From positions 248,001-312,000 of the forward strand of contig NZ_JHZC01000005.1 of NCBI RefSeq assembly GCF_000621125.1: a DNA stretch of 64,000 bases, read 5' to 3'. The translations under genes and the position numbers were made by a program. This document shows positions 8,465-17,462 of this stretch, one piece after another. The stretch comes from Maribacter antarcticus DSM 21422 (lineage in GTDB: Bacteria; Bacteroidota; Bacteroidia; Flavobacteriales; Flavobacteriaceae). The notes under the pieces were generated by a model. It did no database searches and was not told where the DNA came from. It saw only the letters and a list, made by a program, of their open reading frames with translations. Position 1 is the first letter of the stretch. Each line of letters opens with the position of its first letter.

Positions 8465-10432
8465 CTAAGAAGAGAGTTTATCCTTAAAATCGTTTATCAC
8501 CCCACCCTTTAGTAACAACTCTATCTGCCTATCGCTAAGGCCATGCTTAGTGAGAATTTCCATAGTATTGTTCTTGTTTTTTACCCTAACCCTTATAAGG
8601 CCTTTATTCATTATATCTTCCCTTAGGTTTTTAAACTCGATTAAGGCCCCTTGTTCGATAGCGTCATAATTCTGTGGGTTTTCAAATTCTAAAGGAAGAA
8701 TACCGAAATTTATCAGATTCTGCCATGCAATGCGTGCATAATCCTTGGCAATGACCGCCACTTGGCCTAAATATTTTGGTGCGATTGCAGCATGTTCCCT
8801 ACTGCTGCCCTGTGCGTAGTTTTCCCCGGCCACAACGATATGACCTCCATATTTTTCTTTGGCAAGCACCGCCCGATCATAAAACTTTTCATCAATTACG
8901 GAGTAGGAAAATTTACTTATTTCAGGAATATTACTTCGAAAAGGAAGCACCTCCGCACCTGCTTTTAATATTTCATCTGTAGAGACATTGTCCCCCATTT
9001 TTAATAGTACGGGAACTTCGTATGCTGATTTTAGTGCGTTCATCTCTGGAAGAGATTTGATATTGGGTCCCTTTTTAAGTTTGATTTCCAGATTGTCCTT
9101 GGTCGGCGGCACCAACATATCTACATTGATAATTTCCTCATCTGGGAACTCATATTGCGGATATTCCATTCCGAACAGATTTTTAAGATCTCTAGGGTCT
9201 GTAATTTTCCCCATTAAAGCCGAGGCAGCAGCTGTTTCGGGACTACACAGATAGACCTGATCGTCCTTTGTTCCAGAGCGGTCTGGAAAATTGCGGGGCA
9301 TCGTCCGTAGACTTATGGTGCCACTTGCCGGAGCCTGTCCCATACCAATGCAGCCCATACATCCAGACTGATGATAGCGCGCGCCTGCCTTTATCAGATT
9401 GGCAAAAGTTCCGTTCCCAATCATATTCTGAATAATCTGTCGGGAAGTAGGGTTGATATCGAAGGATACTTCTTGATGTACACTTCTATCCTTTACAAGA
9501 GCACCTGCCATCCAAAAGTCCCTCAGTCCTGGATTGGCGGAAGAACCGATGACCACTTGACTGATTTTTTTATTTTCCACATCGCGAACGGGGACAACAT
9601 TTCCGGGGCTTGTGGGCAAAGCGATTAAAGGAACCAGTTCGTCCAGTAGAATTTCATGCTCCAAGTCATAAGAGCAACCTTCATCCGCTAAAATTTTGGT
9701 CCAATCGCCTTCCCTTCCCTGGGATTTCAGAAAGCGACGGGTTTCCCCATCACTTGGAAATACCGTTGCAGTAGCACCGAGTTCGGCACCCATGTTCGCT
9801 ATAACATGCCTATCCATAGCACTCAAATACGTTAATCCACTCCCATAATACTCTATTATTTTACCAACACCCCCTTTAACACCAAAACGACGTAACATTT
9901 CAAGTATGACGTCTTTGGCGCTTACCCAATCGGGAAGTTTACCCGTCAGTTTCACGCCCATGATCTTTGGCATTTTTACAAAATAGGGTTGCCCGGCTAT
10001 GGCAGCGGCCACATCCAATCCACCTGTGCCAATGGCAAGCATCCCCAAAGATCCAGCAGCACAACTATGACTATCGGAACCTACTAGGGACTTCCCCGGA
10101 ATTCCAAAACGCTCCATATGAACGGGATGGCTTACCCCATTACCGGGCTTGCTGTACCATAGCCCGAATTTTTGAGCCGCAGAATATAAAAAAAGATGGT
10201 CGTCCGCATTTTTAAAATCGGTCTGTAATAAATTATGATCTACATATTGCACGGCCACTTCGGTCTTTGCCCTATCAAGACCCATCGCTTCCAGTTCCAA
10301 CTGCACTAAAGTCCCTGTAGCATCTTGCAATAATGCCTGGTCTATCTTTAGACCAATTTCTGTTCCTGGCTTCGCTTTCCCGGTTATCAAATGAGATTGT
10401 ATTAATTTTTGTGCAACGTTTAATAAGTTCAT
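8465..10432 (-). CDS. Aconitate hydratase family protein (655-residue type)
   Basis: The N-terminal two thirds is the aconitase/LeuC Fe-S domain (VGSDSHSCAAGSLGMLAIGTGG near 117, SGCMGCIGMG near 360, RNFPDRSGTKDD near 383). The last 130 residues are the swivel domain (GENYAQGSSREHAAIAPKYLG). The size and RNFPxRSGTKDD motif fit the shorter bacterial aconitase type rather than the ~755-residue mitochondrial-like enzyme. It should isomerise citrate and isocitrate or a close analogue. One oddity: where most aconitases have the third cluster cysteine in GSCTNS, this protein reads IGSSANPG. That may be normal for this subfamily; I cannot check. It is a single gene, with a repeat right after its 3' end. 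Confidence 0.8.
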   Translation of the reverse strand: MNLLNVAQKLIQSHLITGKAKPGTEIGLKIDQALLQDATGTLVQLELEAMGLDRAKTEVAVQYVDHNLLQTDFKNADDHLFLYSAAQKFGLWYSKPGNGVSHPVHMERFGIPGKSLVGSDSHSCAAGSLGMLAIGTGGLDVAAAIAGQPYFVKMPKIMGVKLTGKLPDWVSAKDVILEMLRRFGVKGGVGKIIEYYGSGLTYLSAMDRHVIANMGAELGATATVFPSDGETRRFLKSQGREGDWTKILADEGCSYDLEHEILLDELVPLIALPTSPGNVVPVRDVENKKISQVVIGSSANPGLRDFWMAGALVKDRSVHQEVSFDINPTSRQIIQNMIGNGTFANLIKAGARYHQSGCMGCIGMGQAPASGTISLRTMPRNFPDRSGTKDDQVYLCSPETAAASALMGKITDPRDLKNLFGMEYPQYEFPDEEIINVDMLVPPTKDNLEIKLKKGPNIKSLPEMNALKSAYEVPVLLKMGDNVSTDEILKAGAEVLPFRSNIPEISKFSYSVIDEKFYDRAVLAKEKYGGHIVVAGENYAQGSSREHAAIAPKYLGQVAVIAKDYARIAWQNLINFGILPLEFENPQNYDAIEQGALIEFKNLREDIMNKGLIRVRVKNKNNTMEILTKHGLSDRQIELLLKGGVINDFKDKLSS

Positions 10433-10674
10433 GTTTTTGATTTTAAAGACTACGTTTACGTAAAGTGCGCGACAGGTTTGTCAAGAGAAAGTATCACGGA
10501 ATTAGGAATTCCGATACATTGAACTGCCCAAAACGAATTCTTGTTGTTGCTATAAGGTAAGAATAGTAAGGGAAGAAGTCCTGCTAAAAGTGAACTATTC
10601 TACTTATCGATGTAGTGAGCTGCAACTACTAATGAGAAGCATGCTAACAGTATTTCCTAAAAAGTAATTAATAG

Positions 10675-12930
10675 CTACTGGTCATCTGCAAGAGAAGAAG
10701 CATAGCTTTCGGTCGCCTTTTTAAGGTTTTCTGAAAGGGATTTCAACCAACTCATATGATTGGAAATCAAATAGGCTTCTTGAAGTCCATGCAGCGTTTC
10801 AGTGTCTAATTCGGTATTCCCTTGTCTGATATTTTCATCTCTCATATTTGATAATTGCTGGTATTTTCCCAACAACGTATCGTGTGCATGTTCAGCAGTT
10901 TCTTCAGTAACTTTTTTATTTGTTTTTGCATGGTCTAAGCTATCGTAAGACATCTGTAGTGTATTGGAGATTCTTTTGATAAGCACATTAAATTCTATGG
11001 AAACAGGGGTAGTTTTATGACTGACGATAAAATTACCGATGGACGCGATTGCCGAAATCATTGTCTGATTAAGGGTTACAATTTCATAAATCAACTGAAA
11101 TTCTTTCTGTTTCGATTTTGGGTCTTGGGTCAATCGTTGGAAGGCAGCATTTAAATTACTGATGGCAAGAAATGCTTCTTTCCTTGCCACATTATAAGAG
11201 AGTTTATATTGCGATGTATCTTGATACAAGGCTTGTGTTGCTAAAAGATATTTTTTATTCATTTCTAAAGCTTTGAGAAGGACCTGTTTTAAGTTATTAG
11301 CTTCCCAAGTCGGTAAGAGTAGATAAGTAGCAACGACAGCAATAACGGATCCAATAATAGTATCGATGACGCGGTATTGAATCACTTCAAAGGCATTTGG
11401 ATTAATGAAGGAATACACAAAGACGATACTAATGGTAATCAACGCGGCAGCAGACTTATAGTTCTGCTGAATTAATGAAAATGCCAATACCAAAGAAACA
11501 ACAGCCAATACGGCATAGACCACTACATTTTGAGTAAGCAGCACAATACCAACAGCAACAGAAGCACCGATGAGTGTGCCAATGATACGATCTTTTGAAC
11601 GCTCTTTGGTTAGACCATAGCTAGGTCGCATAATAACAACGATGGTAAGCAAAATCCAATAGGTGTTTTGGATCTCAAAAAGAAAGCCTAACAGGTATGC
11701 AAATACAATTGCTATGGCAAGGCGCAAAGAATGTCTAAACATCGTAGAATCCAAACTAAAATTTTGAACAAGGATATTCAGTCTGTATTCTTGGAGCGTT
11801 AAAAACTGACTCGAATCTTGTCTTTTTAAAGATAGTTTTGAGGCATCTTTGACATTCGCCATTACACGTCTAATAGCCCTTATTTCTTGAAGCAGTTGTT
11901 CTTGATAATCATATAGGTTTTTCAATACCAAAGCACCTTCACGCGCCTCAGGTAATGTGACGGAATCAATGTAATTTGTAATAGATGCATTGGCCTTTGA
12001 TAATGCATCTATTAGCATATCTTTATTTGGTATTTTATCCTTTTGAATTAATAATTCGGATAAACGTATGAGATGGTTGCCCATGATTTTACTCAGTTTT
12101 TTGGAAGCTTTTAGAAATTCTTTCCGCTTCCCAAAAATGCCGTCGATTGTTTTGTAATCCAAATGCTTTGCTTCTATCAATTCGAAAATATTGATAGAAG
12201 AGATAAAAATTAAGAGCTGCTTTTCTTCATAATGCGTGCGTCCAGAACGCTTACGTTGGGTAAGCAGCGCTTCTCTAAGTGTTTCGTGCTTTTCGTTAAT
12301 TTGATGTTGAAGGACGAAGGTTTGTTTGAGGAGTTCGTCACGCTTGGTTTTCTTTGTTAATAATTTGGCTCGTAATTTTAGATACCCACCAATAAGCAGA
12401 AGCGTATCTGACAATAGCTGGTTCTGATCTTTTTTAGGTGTAAGTATTTCAAAAATAAAGGATACAAGCAAATACCAAAGGCCACCAACGCCCATTAAGG
12501 CAATCTGAGCCAAAATCTCATGCGCTGTTTCTTTTTGAATGGCAAAAGCTATTACCATGGCCAACAAGCCAGAAAAGGACACCAAAGACGCTCTAAAACC
12601 ATAAACCGAAATCAGCGACACAACAAACGTAATGAGGGTAAGTGCTACTAACAAAAGGGGTAGGTAAGGTTTTGAAAATAGGATTATGGCTGTAACAACC
12701 ATCGTTAATCCAATACTGACCAAAATCGCATTGACCTTACGTTTGAAACTTCCTGGTATGTCACCCGGCACATTTAAAAAAGTACCAACGGCGACAGCTG
12801 GTGCATATTCAAAATATCCTAAAAAATACATTAAGGCAAAAGGCGCAGTAATTCCTACCCCAAGCCGAATTCCTCGATCAAAGCTGGAGCTTTTTAGAAA
12901 TAATTCTAGTTGTTTGCGTATTTCTTTCAA
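10675..12930 (-). CDS. FUSC-family membrane protein (YccS/YhfK-like)
   Basis: The 751-residue protein has two blocks of about five to six transmembrane helices (about 20-165 and 405-545), each followed by a long helical cytoplasmic region, the layout of YccS/YhfK and fusaric-acid-resistance-like proteins. The motif RPSYGLTKERSKDRIIGTLIGAS near residue 432 is the characteristic FUSC signature that follows a helix of the second block. Members are thought to export aromatic acids or other toxic compounds, but most are uncharacterised. It stands alone; the gaps on both sides (242 and 312 bp) hold no other gene. Confidence 0.85.
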   Translation of the reverse strand: MKEIRKQLELFLKSSSFDRGIRLGVGITAPFALMYFLGYFEYAPAVAVGTFLNVPGDIPGSFKRKVNAILVSIGLTMVVTAIILFSKPYLPLLLVALTLITFVVSLISVYGFRASLVSFSGLLAMVIAFAIQKETAHEILAQIALMGVGGLWYLLVSFIFEILTPKKDQNQLLSDTLLLIGGYLKLRAKLLTKKTKRDELLKQTFVLQHQINEKHETLREALLTQRKRSGRTHYEEKQLLIFISSINIFELIEAKHLDYKTIDGIFGKRKEFLKASKKLSKIMGNHLIRLSELLIQKDKIPNKDMLIDALSKANASITNYIDSVTLPEAREGALVLKNLYDYQEQLLQEIRAIRRVMANVKDASKLSLKRQDSSQFLTLQEYRLNILVQNFSLDSTMFRHSLRLAIAIVFAYLLGFLFEIQNTYWILLTIVVIMRPSYGLTKERSKDRIIGTLIGASVAVGIVLLTQNVVVYAVLAVVSLVLAFSLIQQNYKSAAALITISIVFVYSFINPNAFEVIQYRVIDTIIGSVIAVVATYLLLPTWEANNLKQVLLKALEMNKKYLLATQALYQDTSQYKLSYNVARKEAFLAISNLNAAFQRLTQDPKSKQKEFQLIYEIVTLNQTMISAIASIGNFIVSHKTTPVSIEFNVLIKRISNTLQMSYDSLDHAKTNKKVTEETAEHAHDTLLGKYQQLSNMRDENIRQGNTELDTETLHGLQEAYLISNHMSWLKSLSENLKKATESYASSLADDQ

Positions 12931-13242
12931 GCGGTTTTATAATTTTATTTTAAAGTTAGGGTAATTGAGGTAAATTATAGTCTCGGTAGATTCTTTTAGT
13001 GCGTGTTTGATCATGAATACCGAAAGTATAAGCAAGGATAAGGTTGAATAAATAAAATCTGTAATTAAGTATAGTTTGAGCATATAAATAAGTGAGTGCA
13101 TTAAAATTAATCTACCGTATTAATAAAATACGTAGCATTCATGAGCTCTCATAAAACAATATATCGTTAATAATTCTGGTTAACGTAAACTATTAAATTA
13201 TACCCTCATTTATTATATAAAACAAAGGTCGTTTTCTTATTA
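12931..13242. other. AT-rich intergenic region
   Basis: This 312 bp lies upstream of the FUSC gene and downstream of the PAS kinase. I see no ORF, RNA or repeat-family copy. It presumably contains the FUSC promoter on the minus strand. Confidence 0.4.
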
Positions 13243-14433
13243 TTATATATTTTTCTTTAATATTATTTTGAAAGTACTTCCTTTATCTACTTCACTTTCT
13301 ACAGTTATAGAACCACCTACTGCTTCTATTTGGGTTTTAGTCATAAAAAGCCCAACTCCCTTAGAATCTGGATGCCTATGGAATGTGTTATTTAATCCAA
13401 AAAGTTTAGGTCCATGTTTTTGTAAATCTATCCCTAATCCATTGTCTTTAGCAATAAGCATTATTTCATTGTTATTAACCGCTGTACAGAAATGAATCTC
13501 AGCAATACGATTAGGTGACCTATATCTAATGGAATTAGACAAGAGATTTAGCATAATACTTTCCATGTAAAGTTTTGGATATTCGATGTTAGGGGCTTCA
13601 GAAAAGTTGGAGGTCACTACTGCTTTTGAATCCAATATTTGAGTTTCTAAAATGACTAGTGTTTTATCAAAAACGAAATCAAAAATAATAGGATCATGTG
13701 TAATGTCTTTATTCCCTTGTATTTTTACCGTCTCAATTAATTCATTCAATGTTCCATTAAGATTATCTATAACTGTTTCTACTTTAGAGAATAGCATGGC
13801 CTTATCTTCTAAATCTGTACTTTCTTTATAGAAATTCTTTAATAGCAAAAGGTTACCAACAGGCGCTCTTAAATCATGAGATGCGATATGCGCAAAACTT
13901 GTAAGCTGTCTATTCTTGTTTTCTAAATGCTGGTTGACTTCCTCTAATTGTAATTTTTGTTTTAAAATTAATTCGGCACGACTTAGCAATTCTTTATTTA
14001 CATCTATCAATTCATTAGAAAGATCATTCGCCTTTTTTTTGGCTGTTAAAAGTTCCTGCTCATATTTTTTTCTTTGAGAAATATTGAATACTGAAGACTG
14101 CGTAAATAAGTGAAGTCCCTCTTTATCTTTTATTTCTACTGAGTTAATGAGCACAGGGAATTTAGTACCATCTTTTTTTATAAAATTGAAATTTATTTCT
14201 TCTATAGTTCCGCTTAGCTTTAAGGCTACAGAATAAATATTTTCAAAATATATTTTCTCTCCCAGAGAAAGAAAATCTGTAAACTTTTTTTCGCCTATTA
14301 GTTCTTCTCGCGTATAGCCTGTTAGATTTAAAAACTTTTTATTGGAATCAACGATAGTACCATTAGGTAAGGAACAAAAATAACCACTAGGAAAGTTGTT
14401 ATAAAGTTCTTTATAATCTGTATTAAAATTCAT
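13243..14433 (-). CDS. PAS-domain sensor histidine kinase
   Basis: The 396-residue protein has no membrane segment. An N-terminal PAS domain (about 5-120, with IVDSNKKFLNLTGYTREELIG) is followed by a coiled coil (about 125-180), a HisKA-like helix with FAHIASHDLRAPVGNL (phosphoacceptor His near 184) and an HATPase domain (NLLSNSIRYR N-box near 294, KDNGLGID, and KGVGLFMTKTQIEAVGG). It should sense a cytoplasmic signal through PAS and phosphorylate an unlinked response regulator. It starts 24 bp after the stop of the RsbQ-like gene, so the two are cotranscribed. In Bacillus, RsbQ works on the PAS domain of RsbP, so this PAS domain is a candidate partner of the hydrolase (inference). Confidence 0.88.
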   Translation of the reverse strand: MNFNTDYKELYNNFPSGYFCSLPNGTIVDSNKKFLNLTGYTREELIGEKKFTDFLSLGEKIYFENIYSVALKLSGTIEEINFNFIKKDGTKFPVLINSVEIKDKEGLHLFTQSSVFNISQRKKYEQELLTAKKKANDLSNELIDVNKELLSRAELILKQKLQLEEVNQHLENKNRQLTSFAHIASHDLRAPVGNLLLLKNFYKESTDLEDKAMLFSKVETVIDNLNGTLNELIETVKIQGNKDITHDPIIFDFVFDKTLVILETQILDSKAVVTSNFSEAPNIEYPKLYMESIMLNLLSNSIRYRSPNRIAEIHFCTAVNNNEIMLIAKDNGLGIDLQKHGPKLFGLNNTFHRHPDSKGVGLFMTKTQIEAVGGSITVESEVDKGSTFKIILKKNI

Positions 14434-14457
14434 TAACTGTTCTGGTTTTATGATGAA

Positions 14458-15255
14458 CTATGTTAAATATTGTTTCATTGCCTCAACGGTCTGATTAGGG
14501 TCACTAAGGTGAGGGCAATGCCCTGTGGTCTCTAATACTACAAGTTTACTATCAGCTATATTATCATGCACAAACTGTCCTACTTTAATGGACGCAATAG
14601 CGTCAGTATTAGATTGTATGATAAGGGTATCAGTAGTAAGTTTTTTAAGATCACTTCTATTATCTCCTAGAAAAGTGACTTTTGCAAAATGCCTTGCTAT
14701 TTCAGGATTATTTTGGCAAAAGCTTTCTTCTAACTCCGCTGCTAATTCTGGTCTATCAGCATTGCCCATAATAACAGGCGCCATAGCACTAGACCAGCCT
14801 AAATAATTAGAATCTAGAGTTTCCATAAGATTGTCAATATCGTTTTGAGAAAATCCGCCAAAATAATCTTCACTGTTAATATATCGTGGAGATGGACAAA
14901 TCATAATTAATTTTTTAAAAAGAGAAGGTCTTTTTATAGCAGTAAGCAGCCCTATCATAGCGCTCACTGAATGCCCAACTAAACAAATATCCTCTAAGTT
15001 TAAAGCGTCACATATTTCGATTATATCATCCGCATAACCATCAAGCGAACTATACTTGTCCAAGTCATATGAATTCTCATCCGATTTCCCTGAGCCTACA
15101 AGGTCAATAAGAATTATTTTGTACTCGTCTTTAAGTTGGGGAATAATAAATCTCCACATATTTTGATCACATCCATATCCATGAACCAAAAACATAGATT
15201 TGCTACCAGTGCCATGCATGGTAATATTGTTTCTGGCTATTATTTTTTTTAACAT
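14458..15255 (-). CDS. RsbQ-like alpha/beta hydrolase
   Basis: The 265-residue protein resembles Bacillus subtilis RsbQ along its length: VHGYGCDQNMW near 24, VGSGKSD near 53, SLDGYADDIIEICDALNLED near 70, then VGHSVSAMIG with the nucleophile at Ser96, the same number as in RsbQ. The triad is completed by Asp218 and His246 (GHCPHLSDP). RsbQ is needed for energy-stress signalling through the PAS phosphatase RsbP, and plant KAI2/D14 receptors share the fold. Here it precedes a PAS histidine kinase instead of a PAS phosphatase. A role in producing or sensing a small hydrophobic ligand is inferred. Confidence 0.88.
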   Translation of the reverse strand: MLKKIIARNNITMHGTGSKSMFLVHGYGCDQNMWRFIIPQLKDEYKIILIDLVGSGKSDENSYDLDKYSSLDGYADDIIEICDALNLEDICLVGHSVSAMIGLLTAIKRPSLFKKLIMICPSPRYINSEDYFGGFSQNDIDNLMETLDSNYLGWSSAMAPVIMGNADRPELAAELEESFCQNNPEIARHFAKVTFLGDNRSDLKKLTTDTLIIQSNTDAIASIKVGQFVHDNIADSKLVVLETTGHCPHLSDPNQTVEAMKQYLT

Positions 15256-15525
15256 TCAGTTAGTTTGAGTATAAATATTATTTTTTTTATCTTGTATTAG
15301 CAACACTTTAAAATTTTTAACCCTATTTAATTATTGGTTTTACATTTTTTCAATTTACTATATTGATGAAAGCTAATTCTTAATTGAGGCTTAAGTATTT
15401 ATAAAGGTATCGATGATGAGTAAAGTTAAACTATTAACGGTTTTTAAGAAATCAATGTGTTGAAGTATTCGAAAATTTCTCCTTTAGAAATTGTACTGCT
15501 TAACATACTATTAATGGTTGCGATA

Positions 15526-15590
15526 AAAAGGTAATGGAACAGGTATTATACGAGCCAACGGTAGGAGGGAAGGCACTGTGTGTGGAATGG
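15526..15590 (+). repeat. Mosaic repeat copy 3 (tail module only)
   Basis: AAGGTAATGGAACAGG, TATTATACGAGCC and AACGGTAGGAGGGAAGG, ending GTGTGTGGAATGG, form an isolated tail module of the dispersed family. It lies in the 457 bp gap between the RsbQ-like gene and the AraC fusion gene, which are divergent. No hairpin module precedes it. I see nothing else in 15256-15525. Confidence 0.75.
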
Positions 15591-15712
15591 AAATAAATTA
15601 AACAATATCAAAATATTTTCGGCTTTTAATCAAGTATATTCCTCTGAAATTCAGTAATTTGAAGTTATTCCCCCTTAGAAAGTAACACCAAGTTACATAC
15701 AAACTAAGAACC

Positions 15713-16807
15713 ATGCCATTATTTTTAGATTTACATGAGCTTCCAGATGGGATAACTGCAGCACATGTCGCAGAAATGCATCAAGCCGATTTAGATATTG
15801 AACATGAATACAATTGTCGTGGACTAACCTATTGGTGTGATGAAAAAAGAAAAACCGCATTTTGTTTAATAGAAGCACCTAGTAAGGATGCACTCATAAA
15901 ATTACATGAAAATGCTCATGGTGCTATTCCCACGCGTATTATTGAAGTGAATGATACGATTGTCGAATCTTTTTTAGGGCGTATTGAAGACCCAGAAAAA
16001 GCTAAGAATATACGCCTCAATATAATAAACGACCCTGCATTTAAAACCCTAATGGTTGTTAAAATAAAACGGAAATCTTTAAGAACTAAAGAAGTAAGCA
16101 CCTTAAACGCAGCTCTTCGAGGCTATATAACAACTATAAAAACAGTAACATCTCAACATAATGGTCGGCTTGTAAAACAAGAAGCGAATACCTTTTTACT
16201 GGCCTTTGATTCTGTAACAGATGCCATACAATGTGGCATAAAAATTCAAAACACGCACCATAAAGTTATTACACCAGACATAGAATTTAAAATAGGAATT
16301 AGTGCTGGTACACCTGTAACTGAAAAAGATGGAATTTTTGAAGAGACTATAAAAAGTTCAGATTATTTAAGTGATGTTGCTAAAGGCAATTTTTCTATTT
16401 CAACAGTAGTGAAAGACCTTTATGAAGGCGAAAACCAAAATAAACCGTTACTAAATGTAAATTCTATTACTGTATTAACAATGAAAGAGGAGACGTTCAT
16501 GACGCTTTTAATGACCTATACCGAAAGTATATGGTCACAAACTACAATCGGTGTTAGTGATTTTGAAGAAAATTTAGGCTATAGCAAATCTAAATTATAC
16601 AGAACCATGATGGATTTGATTGGCAAATCTCCCAATATGTTTTTAAGAGATTATCGCTTAAAAAAAGCATTGAATTTAATAGAAATACAAGACAGTAATA
16701 TTTCTGAAATCGCCTATCAAACTGGGTTTAGTAGCCCTGCCTATTTTTCAAAATGTTTCCATAAAAAATATGGAATTTTACCTTCAGTCCTTTACAATTC
16801 AAAATAA
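15713..16807 (+). CDS. DUF4242 / cyclase-like / AraC-HTH fusion regulator
   Basis: Three parts can be seen in 364 residues. Residues 1-95 resemble the DUF4242 (small nickel-binding-like) domain, with the typical ITAAHVAEMHQAD and GLTYWCDEKRKTAFCLIEAPS. Residues 105-245 look like a class III cyclase fold (TVTSQHNGRLVKQEANTFLLAFDSVTDAIQCGIKIQ, KIGISAGTPV) but the metal-binding aspartate motif is not evident, so it is probably non-catalytic. Residues 260-364 are an AraC helix-turn-helix (ISEIAYQTGFSSPAYFSKCFHKKYG). It is probably a ligand-sensing transcription factor. Two perfect 15-base direct repeats 21 bp apart lie just downstream, before the next operon, which is its likely target. Confidence 0.8.
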   Translation: MPLFLDLHELPDGITAAHVAEMHQADLDIEHEYNCRGLTYWCDEKRKTAFCLIEAPSKDALIKLHENAHGAIPTRIIEVNDTIVESFLGRIEDPEKAKNIRLNIINDPAFKTLMVVKIKRKSLRTKEVSTLNAALRGYITTIKTVTSQHNGRLVKQEANTFLLAFDSVTDAIQCGIKIQNTHHKVITPDIEFKIGISAGTPVTEKDGIFEETIKSSDYLSDVAKGNFSISTVVKDLYEGENQNKPLLNVNSITVLTMKEETFMTLLMTYTESIWSQTTIGVSDFEENLGYSKSKLYRTMMDLIGKSPNMFLRDYRLKKALNLIEIQDSNISEIAYQTGFSSPAYFSKCFHKKYGILPSVLYNSK

Positions 16808-16838
16808 ATTATTGTTTTTCAGATAGTTACAGTATATT

Positions 16839-16874
16839 TTTATTTGGTCTAAAATTGTATTTATTTGGTCTAAA
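16839..16874 (+). promoter_or_regulatory. Two 15-bp direct repeats, 21 bp apart (candidate AraC operator)
   Basis: TTTATTTGGTCTAAA occurs at 16839-16853 and again, identically, at 16860-16874. The 21 bp period puts both on one DNA face, as in sites for AraC-family monomers. The downstream repeat ends 28 bp before a TAATTTTG minus-7 box that lacks an obvious TTG minus-33 element, a layout expected for activator-dependent transcription. Confidence 0.7.
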
Positions 16875-16902
16875 TGTAGAATTTTAGAAAATTATTCTTT
16901 TC

Positions 16903-16910
16903 TAATTTTG
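16903..16910 (+). promoter_or_regulatory. Minus-7 promoter element (TAATTTTG)
   Basis: It matches the Bacteroidota consensus TAnnTTTG and lies 27 bp before the chosen ATG at 16938. I find no TTG at the usual distance upstream. Confidence 0.55.
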
Positions 16911-16937
16911 TCGAGAACAAATTAAATGCATACAATT

Positions 16938-17441
16938 ATGAAGATAAAATTTAGAGTAGTATTGTTAATGATTTTTGGAGTTTTAACCACAGGTTGCTCT
17001 CAAAATAACGACGAAGAACAAGAGATTAAAATTGATTTAGTTTCTACAGAATTTCCAGAGGCGAAGCAAGAAGTTCTGGAAACTTTTGGTGCAATTGCCC
17101 AAAGTATTAAAGATGGTGATTTAGATAAATTAATTTCCTTTCATGCCTATGGTTCAAAGTTTACTGAATTTAAAAATGGAGAACCAAGAAATGGCGGTGT
17201 AGCTAATGAAGCACACGAACGCAATGTTTTCGGTTCCGTTACTGAGGTAGTGAAGTTCGATGCAAAAGATTTACAAATTGCGGTGTATGGTGACGTAGCT
17301 AATTTAACCTTTCACTCTGATTTTCATCTCAAATTCGGAGAGGACCTTGTTGTGATAAACGACCAAATTACCTTGTTATTCGTTAACACAGCTACTGGGT
17401 GGAAGATGGTTCATGAACATCATTCACCATTAAAACTATAA
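16938..17441 (+). CDS. Lipoprotein with SnoaL/NTF2-like domain
   Basis: I prefer the ATG at 16938 over 16926 because it gives a clean lipoprotein signal (MKIKFRVVLLMIFGVLTTGC, lipobox LTTGC). The mature part of about 145 residues looks like a SnoaL/DUF4440-type NTF2 cone fold: EVLETFGAIAQSIKDGDLDKLISFHA, a central AVYGDVANLTFHSDF strand pair, and a last strand with TGWKMVHEHHSPL. Such domains bind small hydrophobic ligands or act as simple enzymes. It should be membrane anchored outside the cytoplasm. It is 21 bp upstream of the BBE flavoenzyme and shares its promoter. Confidence 0.75.
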   Translation: MKIKFRVVLLMIFGVLTTGCSQNNDEEQEIKIDLVSTEFPEAKQEVLETFGAIAQSIKDGDLDKLISFHAYGSKFTEFKNGEPRNGGVANEAHERNVFGSVTEVVKFDAKDLQIAVYGDVANLTFHSDFHLKFGEDLVVINDQITLLFVNTATGWKMVHEHHSPLKL

Positions 17442-17462
17442 TCCGCTACTAAAAAATACTTT

